From contig CAAENA010000034.1 of the NCBI GenBank assembly GCA_900757205.1, positions 1-9,165 of the forward strand: a stretch of DNA of 9,165 nucleotides, in the 5' to 3' direction. The notes beneath the pieces are model-generated. The model made no database searches, had not been told where the DNA came from, and saw only the letters and a list, made by a program, of their open reading frames with translations. Positions 1 to 6,680 of the stretch are shown piece after piece. Origin of the DNA: an uncultured Collinsella sp. Lineage in GTDB: Bacteria; Actinomycetota; Coriobacteriia; Coriobacteriales; Coriobacteriaceae. The stretch's first letter is position 1; every line of letters starts with the position of its first letter. A program made the position numbers and the translations under genes.

Positions 1-623
1 CTCGCCGCTCGGCAGCACGGGGATGAAGCTCGTGGGGATGACCATGCTCGCCGACGGCGGAAAGAGCTGCGGCAGCGGCACCAACGACCAGGCGAACCCA
101 CCCACGAGCTGCGCGGCGAGCGGGCAGAAGATGCCCGCGAGTAAGCCGAACCGCGCCGTGAGGAAGAGCCCTGCGGGGATCATCCACGCCGCGGTCACCG
201 TGTTGACGAGCGCGCAGAGGAGCATCGTGAGCGTGCCCGCCGCCGTGAGGCCCTGCGAGGAGAACGCCGATCCCGCGAGGTAGATGCCGAAGACCACGAG
301 GTTCGAGAGCGTGCAGAGCGCGAGGCACCAGAGCGCCTTGGCCCACCAGGCGCGCCCGAGCGGGAAGCCCAGGCCCAGAAGCCCCCGCATCCGCTTGCGC
401 GCGTCCGCCCGCGCGACGCACGCCACCACGAGCGAGAGAGACACGGGCAGGAAGAGCGCGTACCAGTAGTTCCACGCGCTGAAGATCTGCACGCCCCGGT
501 AGGGCATCGCGCCGAGCAGCGGCATCGGCAGCGCCATGAGCACGGCCAGGCGAACCGGTGCCGCGTGGCGCGACTTCAGGGCCTCGGCGCGCAGGGCCGC
601 GAGCAGGCCGCCTTTCTCGCCCG

Positions 624-627
<4 letters not shown>
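1..627 (-). CDS. Lantibiotic-immunity ABC transporter permease, MutE/EpiE (LanE)-like, 3' end cut by window
   Basis: Integral membrane subunit of an ABC-2 type exporter; LanE-type subunits pair with a LanF ATPase and usually a LanG permease to remove lantibiotics from the membrane. Reading the minus strand from the ATG at 627 gives 209 open codons to the window edge; the family is usually about 250 residues, so the C-terminus is missing. The protein starts MTGEKGGLLAALRAEALKSR, a cytoplasmic amphipathic stretch, and then has about five hydrophobic segments. Near residue 50 it has an AWNYWYALFLP-type motif, which resembles the W-N-W-Y-x-L-x-L-P motif I associate with this family. Its ATG overlaps the stop of the ATPase (ATGA), so the two are translationally coupled. 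Third codon positions are almost all G or C, as in the ATPase and unlike the genes after 1749. The transporter subunit type is fairly sure; the lantibiotic role comes mainly from the partner. Confidence 0.78.
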
Positions 628-1352
<725 letters not shown>

Positions 1353-1373
1353 GGATTCGTCCTTTCTCTTCCG

Positions 1374-1406
1374 GGCGCGCGGGCCGAGTCGCCGTGCCCG
1401 CGCGCC
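1374..1406 (-). repeat. GC-rich inverted repeat in the leader of the lanF-like gene
   Basis: GGCGCGCGGGC (1374-1384) and GCCCGCGCGCC (1396-1406) are perfect 11-bp arms around an 11-bp loop. On the minus strand the hairpin ends about 22 bases before the ATPase ATG, just upstream of its ribosome binding site. No T-run follows, so it is not a standard terminator. It could be a structured leader or an operator. Confidence 0.6.
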
Positions 1407-1562
1407 TTACCTTTCGGGTTCACCATCCATGGTGGGGCGCGTTTCTAACGAAGCCGTAACGGCCGTTGGGTTCTTTTGGCGCCAACCCTTCTCGACCCGC
1501 ACATCATGATTAATTTGCTTAAGGCAACAACTTTCCCGATCGATGTCATCACCGAATCAAAA

Positions 1563-1621
1563 CGTGTACATCACCCTCCAAAACCGACATTTTTCGGCAT
1601 GTTTGGAGGCTGATGTACACG
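1563..1621. repeat. 59-bp compound inverted repeat (hairpin)
   Basis: Outer arms CGTGTACATCA (1563-1573) and TGATGTACACG (1611-1621) are perfect over 11 bp. After one mismatch the pairing goes on with CCTCCAAA (1575-1582) against TTTGGAGG (1602-1609). An inner CCGA (1584-1587) pairs with TCGG (1594-1597) around a T-rich loop. No T-run follows on either strand. It lies upstream of the likely pgsA promoter, so it may be a DNA operator, a REP-like dispersed element or a remnant of insertion. Confidence 0.75.
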
Positions 1622-1683
1622 AATGTGAAATCCAACGCCGCCCAAAAGCGCCTTCCTCATGTCTGGACTCTCTATGCTTACGC

Positions 1684-1712
1684 TGGATAGACATCGCCGG
1701 AACGGGTATAGT
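1684..1712 (+). promoter_or_regulatory. Candidate promoter of the pgsA-led operon
   Basis: TATAGT at 1707-1712 fits a -10 box. TGGATA at 1684-1689 lies 17 bp upstream and matches 4 of 6 bases of TTGACA. Transcription would start near 1719, about 30 bases before the GTG start. Assigned by eye only. Confidence 0.4.
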
Positions 1713-1748
1713 AGCGAAAGTTTTGTCGTTAACCAGCGGGGGAGTCCT

Positions 1749-2453
1749 GTGGGCATCAAAAAGAAGATCAAAAAGGAGCTTATCGGCACTTCCGATTACC
1801 CGTCGAATAAGATCTTTACGATCTCCAATTTCATCACCTTTACGCGCCTGATCCTCACCCTGGTATTTCTGTACCTGTTTGTGACGGATAACAACCGCGT
1901 CATCGCCATCGTTATCTACGCCGTTGCCGCCTCTACCGACTGGATGGACGGTCAGATCGCCCGCATGACCAAGACGGTCTCGTGGCTCGGCAAGGTCATG
2001 GATCCCATCTGCGACCGTGCGCTGCTGTTCACCGGCGTACTTGGGCTGGTGGTCCGCGGAGAGCTGCCCATCTGGGTCTGCGTGCTCATTATTGGCCGCG
2101 ACATCTATCTGGGCATCGGCACGCTTATCGTGCGTCATTATCACCGTCGCCCCATCGATGTCGTCTTTCCCGGAAAGATTGCCACTGCACTGCTCATGAC
2201 CGGCTTCTCGCTCATGCTGCTCGGGTTCCCCGTTATTGACGGCCTGCATCTTTTACCTTCAACCCTTACGGCCTTCCCGGGCCTCAACGGAAGCTCGGTG
2301 CCCCTCGGCATCTTCTTTGTGTACGGCGGCGTGATCTTCTCCATGCTCACGGCTGTCATCTATTCCATTAAGGGCGGAGTGGCCATTAAACAGGCTCTCG
2401 CGCATCCCGAGGACGAGGACATCGACTTTCTGAACCCTGAAATCGAAGACTGA
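1749..2453 (+). CDS. pgsA: CDP-alcohol phosphatidyltransferase (PgsA-like phosphatidylglycerophosphate synthase)
   Basis: Membrane enzyme that moves a phosphatidyl group from CDP-diacylglycerol to an alcohol; in PgsA the acceptor is glycerol-3-phosphate, the first committed step to phosphatidylglycerol and cardiolipin. The family signature D-x2-DG-x2-AR-x8-G-x3-D-x3-D is complete: D64, D67-G68, A71-R72, G81, D85, D89. The N-terminus is basic (KKKIKK) and SNFITFTRLILT at about 26-37 matches the usual opening of the first helix; about six hydrophobic helices follow. I chose the GTG at 1749 (234 residues) because GGGGGAG lies about 5 bases upstream; an in-frame ATG at 1659 would add 30 residues unlike the family and would overlap the promoter. 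It heads the operon and precedes the FHA gene by 66 bp. A different acceptor (for example inositol phosphate, or a cardiolipin synthase role) cannot be ruled out, since actinobacteria have several paralogues. Confidence 0.87.
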   Translation: MGIKKKIKKELIGTSDYPSNKIFTISNFITFTRLILTLVFLYLFVTDNNRVIAIVIYAVAASTDWMDGQIARMTKTVSWLGKVMDPICDRALLFTGVLGLVVRGELPIWVCVLIIGRDIYLGIGTLIVRHYHRRPIDVVFPGKIATALLMTGFSLMLLGFPVIDGLHLLPSTLTAFPGLNGSSVPLGIFFVYGGVIFSMLTAVIYSIKGGVAIKQALAHPEDEDIDFLNPEIED

Positions 2454-2463
2454 TTCGTTGGGG

Positions 2464-2469
2464 TATGAT
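2464..2469 (+). promoter_or_regulatory. Possible internal promoter -10 before the FHA gene
   Basis: TATGAT in the context GGGGTATGATTACG, 51 bases before the FHA ATG. I see no good -35 at 16-18 bp. It resembles GGGTATAG before pgsA and GGGTATGAG before trxB. Weak evidence. Confidence 0.25.
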
Positions 2470-2519
2470 TACGTACGGTTCATTATTTGCGGCACGTCCG
2501 CGATAAGTTAGGGGTTGTC

Positions 2520-2954
2520 ATGGACAACATGGTTAACAATATGCCTCAGAATGATAAGACTGCTGACGCTACCTGCGTATTCCGCGTGCCTTCAAGCGAC
2601 GTCACCGTTCCCGACCTCATGGCCAACGTGCGCATCACCGCACCCGTTCTGTCCATCGTCAAGGGTCCGCAGACTGGTGCCGCCTTTGAGCTCGAGGACG
2701 ACGTGACCACCATCGGCCGCGATCCTGCGAACGGCATCTTCCTCAATGACATGACCGTATCGCGCAGCCACGCGCGCATTATCCGCGAGGGCCTCGGCGC
2801 TCGCATCGAGGATCTGGGCTCGCTCAATGGCACCTGGGTCGACGGTGCCATCGTCAATGCAGCCCCGCTGCACGACGGTTCTTCCGTCCAGATCGGTACG
2901 TTTACGCTCATCTACCACGAGAGCACGCCGGAGCGCATCGAAACCGGTGAGTAG
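2520..2954 (+). CDS. FHA-domain protein, GarA/OdhI-like
   Basis: Small cytoplasmic protein of 144 residues with a short N-terminal tail and one C-terminal forkhead-associated (phosphothreonine-binding) domain, about 43-135. Conserved FHA residues are present: G66-R67, S81-R-S-H84 and N103-G104 in SLNGTWVDG. GarA (Mycobacterium) and OdhI (Corynebacterium) have the same build; their tail is phosphorylated by PknB or PknG in an ETTSVFR motif and then folds onto their own FHA domain, which relieves control of 2-oxoglutarate and glutamate enzymes. Here the tail reads DATCVFR, keeping one threonine (T18) at the second Thr position. The ATG at 2520 has AGGGG about 6 bases upstream; a TTG at 2487 in frame is less likely. 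The next gene starts 3 bp after the stop. FHA assignment is firm; the GarA-like role is inferred from tail, order and size. Confidence 0.88.
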   Translation: MDNMVNNMPQNDKTADATCVFRVPSSDVTVPDLMANVRITAPVLSIVKGPQTGAAFELEDDVTTIGRDPANGIFLNDMTVSRSHARIIREGLGARIEDLGSLNGTWVDGAIVNAAPLHDGSSVQIGTFTLIYHESTPERIETGE

Positions 2955-2957
2955 GGC

Positions 2958-3842
2958 ATGGCCGAACGCAACTATCTGAGTATCGGCCAAGTCGTCAACC
3001 TACTTCGAGGCGCATACCCCGATCTTTCGAACTCAAAAATTAGATTTCTAGAAGATGAGGGGCTCATTACCCCTCATCGTACGCCTAAGGGATACCGTCA
3101 GTACTCTAAGGAGGACGTTGATCGCCTGGAGGTCATCCTGCATTTGCAGAAGACCCGCTACATGCCGCTCAACGTGATTAAGCAGCGCTTGGAAAACGCC
3201 ACGGACCTGTCAACGCTCGCTTACGAGGTGGGCTTGCTGTCCGATGTTCCGCTCAAGACGGAGCCCAAGGAGACTAAGCAAAAGCTGCATCCCATTGAGA
3301 CCATTCCCGATATGCTGGGCGTCGAGATTTCGTTTATCCGCTCGCTCGCCGAGAACGACCTCATTCGCATCATCAAGAGTCCGCAGAATCGTGAGCTCGT
3401 CGATGGTCGCGATTTTCCAATCATCCGCTACTGCTCCGAGCTGTCACGCTTCCACATTGAGCCGCGCAACCTGCGTCAGTACGTATCGTCGGCAAACCGC
3501 GAGTCTTCGATGTTTGAGCAGGTTCTCGTGAGCATGCTCGGCATGGATACCTCTGATGATGAGCGCGACGCCAAGCTCGAGCGCGCTTTTAAGAAGCTGC
3601 ACGACCTCACCGAGGGTGTGCATACCGCGCTCCTTAAGAACCGTGTCTTTGAGTCGCTCAACGCCGTGGTCGAGGACGCCGACATTGATGCACTCGATGA
3701 GGAGATTGCACGTTCCGAATCCACCAAGGCTAAAAGCGATGGGGCAAGCGTCCCCGCGGTTGCCGCGCACGAGGAGTCGCTCGTGCAACCGTCCAAGGTC
3801 GTCGTCCCCTCGCATAACCCGTCTGCTAACACGGGTAAATAA
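2958..3842 (+). CDS. ftsR: MerR-family regulator, FtsR-like (Rv1828 type)
   Basis: DNA-binding regulator of 294 residues. The N-terminal MerR helix-turn-helix (about 6-75) contains YLSIGQVVNLLRGAYPDLS, SKIRFLEDEGLITPHRTPKG and YRQYS. The SKIRFLE-x-EGL-x-TP-x-RTP-x-GYR run is very close to actinobacterial FtsR/Rv1828. A second domain (about 110-200) has the family's EPRNLRQY (compare EPRHLR), then SANRESSMFEQVL. The last roughly 65 residues are charged, low-complexity and probably disordered. No metal or drug-binding cysteine pair is seen. In Corynebacterium, FtsR activates ftsZ and sits beside odhI; the same FHA-then-MerR order holds here, with a 3-bp gap and a probable ribosome binding site (GGTGAG, 2946-2951) inside the FHA gene. 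Target genes here are unknown. Family confident, symbol by homology and synteny. Confidence 0.85.
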   Translation: MAERNYLSIGQVVNLLRGAYPDLSNSKIRFLEDEGLITPHRTPKGYRQYSKEDVDRLEVILHLQKTRYMPLNVIKQRLENATDLSTLAYEVGLLSDVPLKTEPKETKQKLHPIETIPDMLGVEISFIRSLAENDLIRIIKSPQNRELVDGRDFPIIRYCSELSRFHIEPRNLRQYVSSANRESSMFEQVLVSMLGMDTSDDERDAKLERAFKKLHDLTEGVHTALLKNRVFESLNAVVEDADIDALDEEIARSESTKAKSDGASVPAVAAHEESLVQPSKVVVPSHNPSANTGK

Positions 3843-3878
3843 TCGCCGTCCACCCGGCAATCCATGAAAGGTCACGCC

Positions 3879-4409
3879 ATGTACGACTTCGAATCTCATA
3901 TCGTCGATATCCCCGACTATCCCGAGCCCGGAGTCGTCTTTAAGGACATCACACCGCTCTTTGGCAATCCCGAGGCCCTGAGGGCCATGGTGGATGCCCT
4001 TGCCGAGCATTTTGCCGATATGGGCATTACCAAGGTCGTAGGACCCGAGGCCCGCGGCTTTATGGTCGGTGTGCCCGTGGCCGTCGCCCTAGGTGCCGGC
4101 TTTGTACCCGCACGTAAGCCCGGCAAACTGCCGCGCAAGACGATAAGCGAGAGCTACGAGCTCGAGTATGGAACGGATTCTATCGAGATTCACGCCGATG
4201 CCATCAGCTCTAAAGATACCGTGTTGATTCTGGACGACTTGGTCGCGACGGGCGGAACCGTCGAGGCAACAGGTAAACTGGTGCGTGATATGGGCGCAAA
4301 GCTTGTGGGCTACGGTTGTATCCTTGAGCTTGCGTTTCTCAACCCGCGCAAGAAGCTCACGCCGACTGACGACGATGTTGAGCTCTTTAGCCTGGTGACG
4401 GTGGACTAG
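3879..4409 (+). CDS. apt: Adenine phosphoribosyltransferase
   Basis: Purine-salvage enzyme that makes AMP and pyrophosphate from adenine and PRPP in the cytoplasm. The 176-residue product has the APT landmarks: DYPEPGVVFKDITPLF (13-28), GPEARGFMVGVPVA (55-68), GAGFVPARKPGKLPR (72-86) and the PRPP loop VLILDDLVATGGT (115-127). Length fits the family (about 170-180). I prefer the ATG at 3879 because AAAGG lies about 8 bases upstream and the product begins MYDFESHI, as expected; the in-frame ATG at 3864 would add MKGHA and has no clear ribosome binding site. It follows ftsR by 36 bp and precedes the NlpC/P60 gene by 32 bp with no terminator between, so it should be read in the same transcript. 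Confidence 0.96.
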   Translation: MYDFESHIVDIPDYPEPGVVFKDITPLFGNPEALRAMVDALAEHFADMGITKVVGPEARGFMVGVPVAVALGAGFVPARKPGKLPRKTISESYELEYGTDSIEIHADAISSKDTVLILDDLVATGGTVEATGKLVRDMGAKLVGYGCILELAFLNPRKKLTPTDDDVELFSLVTVD

Positions 4410-4441
4410 CCGTTACCCTTAGTTACTGGAAAGGAAGCTAC

Positions 4442-5563
4442 ATGCGCACAGCAAACACGCACAGAAACATGGCACGCTGCGCTGCTACGGCAACCCTCGC
4501 TTGTGTTTTGGGCCTGGGCCTCGTGGCTCCGGCCTACGCCGATACCGCATCCGACCTTGCCGCTGCTCGTACTAAACTCGAGCAGATCGGCACGCAAACC
4601 CAGCAAATTCACGATGAACTCTCCGCACAGACGCAGGAGCTTGATCAGACTGCAGGCGAGATTACGCAAAAGCAGCAAGAGATCGCCGAAGGCCAGGCAA
4701 AGCTTTCGAGCTACGTTGCCGGTGAGTACAAGACCGGCGGCCTGAGTCTCCTTCAGGTCCTGACGGGTGTCGACGATCTGGGCGATATGCTCAACCGTCT
4801 GTTCTACTACGGCAAGGTGTCCGACAAGCAGGCCCAGACCATCCAAGAGGTCAAGGACCTTAAGCAGCAGCTCACCGATAAGCAGGCCGAGCAGGAGAAG
4901 AACGTCGCCGCGACGCAGAAGAAAGTCGACGAGCTCAATGCCCAGCAGGCTGAGGCCCAGAATGTCGTGAACTCCCTGGATTCACAGCTGCAGGCCGAGC
5001 TTGCTGCCGAGGCCGAGGCCAACGCTGCGCTGCAGGCTGGCATTAATGCCAGCACCGCCGAAAAGGCCACGGTGAGCAACGACACCGCCGGTACGACCGA
5101 GAACACCAACAATGGTGGCGGTACGACCAACAACGGCGGCGGCAACACGCCTGCGCCCGCGCCCGCTCCTGCCCCCACGCCGCAGCCCGTGACGCCCGCT
5201 CCGACTCCGACGCCTTCCGCACCGAGCCAGTCCGTTGACGGCGGTACCGTTGTTTCTCGCGCTTATAGCAAGCTGGGTTGCGCTTATTCTTGGGGCGGCA
5301 TTGGACCGAACAGCTTTGACTGCTCCGGCTTTGTAAGCTATTGCCTCACGGGCCGCTACTGCCGTCTGGGCACCACCGGCACTTTCATGGGTTGGACCCG
5401 TGTGTCCGATCCGCAACCCGGCGATGTTGTGGTTAACTCCTACCATACCGGCATCTATATCGGTAATGGCCAGATGATCCATGCTTCCGACTACAAAACG
5501 GGCGTTATCATCAGCTCCGTCGCAGCCGGTATGAACAACAACTACATCTTCGTACGCTACTAA
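4442..5563 (+). CDS. Secreted coiled-coil NlpC/P60 peptidoglycan endopeptidase
   Basis: Probable cell-wall hydrolase of 373 residues. A signal peptide (basic start, hydrophobic core ending VAPAYA) should be cut after A33. Residues about 35-205 are rich in Q, E, K and A in heptad-like order, a long coiled coil. Residues about 210-262 form a flexible linker: Asn/Gly/Thr repeats, then Ala-Pro and Thr-Pro runs. The C-terminal NlpC/P60 domain (about 266-373) carries Cys294 in DCSG, His335 in YHTGIYIGN and His347 in MIHAS, the expected catalytic triad; the family cleaves peptide-stem bonds, often gamma-D-glutamyl-diaminopimelate. The layout resembles RipA- and PcsB-type hydrolases that separate daughter cells, with the coiled coil thought to restrain activity. 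GAAAGGAAG lies upstream of the ATG. It is the last gene of the operon, followed by a terminator. Confidence 0.93.
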   Translation: MRTANTHRNMARCAATATLACVLGLGLVAPAYADTASDLAAARTKLEQIGTQTQQIHDELSAQTQELDQTAGEITQKQQEIAEGQAKLSSYVAGEYKTGGLSLLQVLTGVDDLGDMLNRLFYYGKVSDKQAQTIQEVKDLKQQLTDKQAEQEKNVAATQKKVDELNAQQAEAQNVVNSLDSQLQAELAAEAEANAALQAGINASTAEKATVSNDTAGTTENTNNGGGTTNNGGGNTPAPAPAPAPTPQPVTPAPTPTPSAPSQSVDGGTVVSRAYSKLGCAYSWGGIGPNSFDCSGFVSYCLTGRYCRLGTTGTFMGWTRVSDPQPGDVVVNSYHTGIYIGNGQMIHASDYKTGVIISSVAAGMNNNYIFVRY

Positions 5564-5585
5564 TTTATTACTACAGCGAACGAAC

Positions 5586-5625
5586 ATGGGCCTCGCGATC
5601 TTGAGTCACGAGGCCCATTCTTTTT
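5586..5625 (+). terminator. Rho-independent terminator of the pgsA-to-NlpC/P60 operon
   Basis: Perfect 10-bp stem ATGGGCCTCG (5586-5595) with CGAGGCCCAT (5609-5618), 13-base loop, then TCTTTTT. It starts 22 bases after the hydrolase stop. Confidence 0.9.
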
Positions 5626-5650
5626 ACCCCTACCGTTTGCCATAAAATCA

Positions 5651-5687
5651 GGATGGCTATCTAGTATTCAAAACTAGATAGCCATCC
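5651..5687. repeat. 15-bp perfect inverted repeat upstream of degV, likely operator
   Basis: GGATGGCTATCTAGT (5651-5665) and ACTAGATAGCCATCC (5673-5687) are perfect arms around a 7-base AT-rich centre. The core GATGGCTAT recurs as a direct copy at 5701-5709, overlapping the -10 box. No T-run follows, which argues against a terminator and for a protein-binding site. Confidence 0.75.
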
Positions 5688-5706
5688 AATCAATCAAAAA
5701 GATGGC

Positions 5707-5728
5707 TATAATTGTTGGGGAACAATTA
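5707..5728 (+). promoter_or_regulatory. degV promoter -10 with overlapping 20-bp palindromic operator
   Basis: A consensus TATAAT lies at 5707-5712, 29 bases before the ATG. No recognisable -35 lies 16-18 bp upstream; that position falls at the edge of the 5651-5687 palindrome, so an activator may help. TAATTGTT (5709-5716) and AACAATTA (5721-5728) form a perfect 8-bp inverted repeat over the start of transcription, a classic place for a repressor. Confidence 0.65.
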
Positions 5729-5741
5729 GAAAGGACCCTCA

Positions 5742-6608
5742 ATGAGCTGGGCACTTATCTCCGATTCGAGCTGCAATCTTCGCGATTGGCAACCAACCGC
5801 ACCTCATACCACCTTTGCATTTGCACCCCTTAAGATCCGAGTGGGGGAGCGTGAATTCGTTGACGACCTCTCGCTCGATGTTCACGAGCTTAATGTTGCC
5901 ATTCAATCGGAAGCCGGCGCATCATCGAGCGCCTGCCCAAGCGTAGGGGAGTGGGCTGAGCTCTTTAAGCTCGCTGACAAGACGATTTGCATGCCCATCT
6001 CCGAGGGCGTCTCGGGAAGCTACAATGCCGCGGCCACCGCGCGTGACATGGTGCTTGCCGAAGAGCCCAACCGTCAGATTCATTTGGTTAACTCGCGAGC
6101 CGCAGGTGGCAAAATGGATCTGATCTTCTTGCTGTTCGACCGCTATCTTACGAGCAACCCGGATGCCTCCTTTGAGGACGCCTGCGCTTACTTCGATAGC
6201 TTGGAGCAGAACAGCAAGATCCTCTTTAGTTTGTGCAACTACGAAAACCTTGCGAAGGCCGGACGTATCCCTAAGGCGGCCGGCGTTATTGCTAACAAGC
6301 TCAATATCCGCATTTTGGGCACGGCGAGCGAAGCGGGCAAAATTGAACTCGTTGGGCACACCCGCGGCGAAAAGAAGATGCTCACCAAGATTGTCGACAC
6401 CATGGAGGCCGAAGGCTTTACCGGCGGCGAGGTCGTTATCGACCATGTCGAGAATGAGGCGGGCGCCCAAGCACTTGCCAGCCGCATTGTGGAGCATTGG
6501 CCCGGCTCCAAGACGATTATCATGCCCTGTAACGGGCTAGATTCATACTATGCCGAGATGCACGGCCTCATTATCGGCTACGGTATGGGCGTGGCGTCGG
6601 GCCGATAA
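5742..6608 (+). CDS. DegV family fatty-acid-binding protein
   Basis: Cytoplasmic two-domain protein of 288 residues; DegV/FakB proteins bind a fatty acid, and FakB types present it to the kinase FakA for phosphorylation and use in phospholipid synthesis. Family features are visible: start ALISDSSCNL (4-13), SSACPSVGEW (62-71) in the place of the usual T-S-Q-P-S motif, ISEGVSGSYNAA (86-97) as the S-G-T/S-Y helix start, VNSRAAGG (116-123), and AGRIPKAAG in the second domain. Length fits (280-290). The ATG has AGAAAGGA about 6 bases upstream. It stands alone between two terminators, with its own palindrome-rich promoter, so expression is probably controlled on its own. No fakA/dak gene is in the window, so FakB activity is not shown. 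Confidence 0.9.
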   Translation: MSWALISDSSCNLRDWQPTAPHTTFAFAPLKIRVGEREFVDDLSLDVHELNVAIQSEAGASSSACPSVGEWAELFKLADKTICMPISEGVSGSYNAAATARDMVLAEEPNRQIHLVNSRAAGGKMDLIFLLFDRYLTSNPDASFEDACAYFDSLEQNSKILFSLCNYENLAKAGRIPKAAGVIANKLNIRILGTASEAGKIELVGHTRGEKKMLTKIVDTMEAEGFTGGEVVIDHVENEAGAQALASRIVEHWPGSKTIIMPCNGLDSYYAEMHGLIIGYGMGVASGR

Positions 6609-6627
6609 TATCCAACTAGACAAACGT

Positions 6628-6668
6628 ATGGGCGGGATAAGGAGCCATTGGCTCTTTATCCCGCCCAT
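6628..6668. terminator. Bidirectional terminator hairpin between degV and the DUF1836 gene
   Basis: ATGGGCGGGATAA (6628-6640) pairs with TTATCCCGCCCAT (6656-6668), extended by a G-U pair and GAGCC/GGCTC (6642-6646, 6650-6654) to a 3-base loop. The T-tracts on both sides are weak (CTTAT; ACGTTTG on the minus strand). It sits between two convergent genes, which supports a shared terminator. Confidence 0.75.
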
Positions 6669-6680
6669 CTTATACCTCGG

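Larger units (their letters stand above)
1353..1748. other. Gene-free junction between GC-rich island and core operon
   Basis: No convincing gene lies here; a short plus-strand frame near 1543-1851 covers the hairpin and runs into the pgsA start region in another frame. The segment goes from very GC-rich (to about 1440) to AT-richer sequence. It holds a GC hairpin (1374-1406), a CACCAT-CC-ATGGTG inverted repeat (1421-1434), the perfect palindromes AACGGCCGTT (1458-1467) and TTGGCGCCAA (1476-1485), a 59-bp hairpin (1563-1621) and the likely pgsA promoter (1684-1712). A minus-strand promoter for the ATPase should also lie here; CATGAT at 1501-1506 read on the minus strand is only a weak candidate -10. 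Confidence 0.6.

Noticed and set aside
1353..1748. Search for a lantibiotic precursor or small leader peptide gene
   Set aside because: No short frame with a leader-like start, GG/GA cleavage site and Cys/Ser/Thr-rich core was found on either strand.
1557..2249. Minus-strand reading frame of 230 codons
   Set aside because: It lies antisense to pgsA, whose full catalytic motif is certain. The product is Asp/Gly/His-rich low complexity typical of an antisense frame.
5101..5230. Short repeats inside the hydrolase gene considered as a CRISPR or tandem array
   Set aside because: They encode the Asn/Gly and Ala-Pro linker in frame, with irregular units and no spacers.
4982..5587. Minus-strand frame of 201 codons opposite the NlpC/P60 domain
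   Set aside because: The plus strand encodes an intact catalytic triad, and the minus frame crosses the terminator stem and is Arg/Gly-rich without a domain.
5651..5687. Palindrome considered as a terminator
   Set aside because: No T-run follows on either strand, and a good terminator already lies at 5586-5625.
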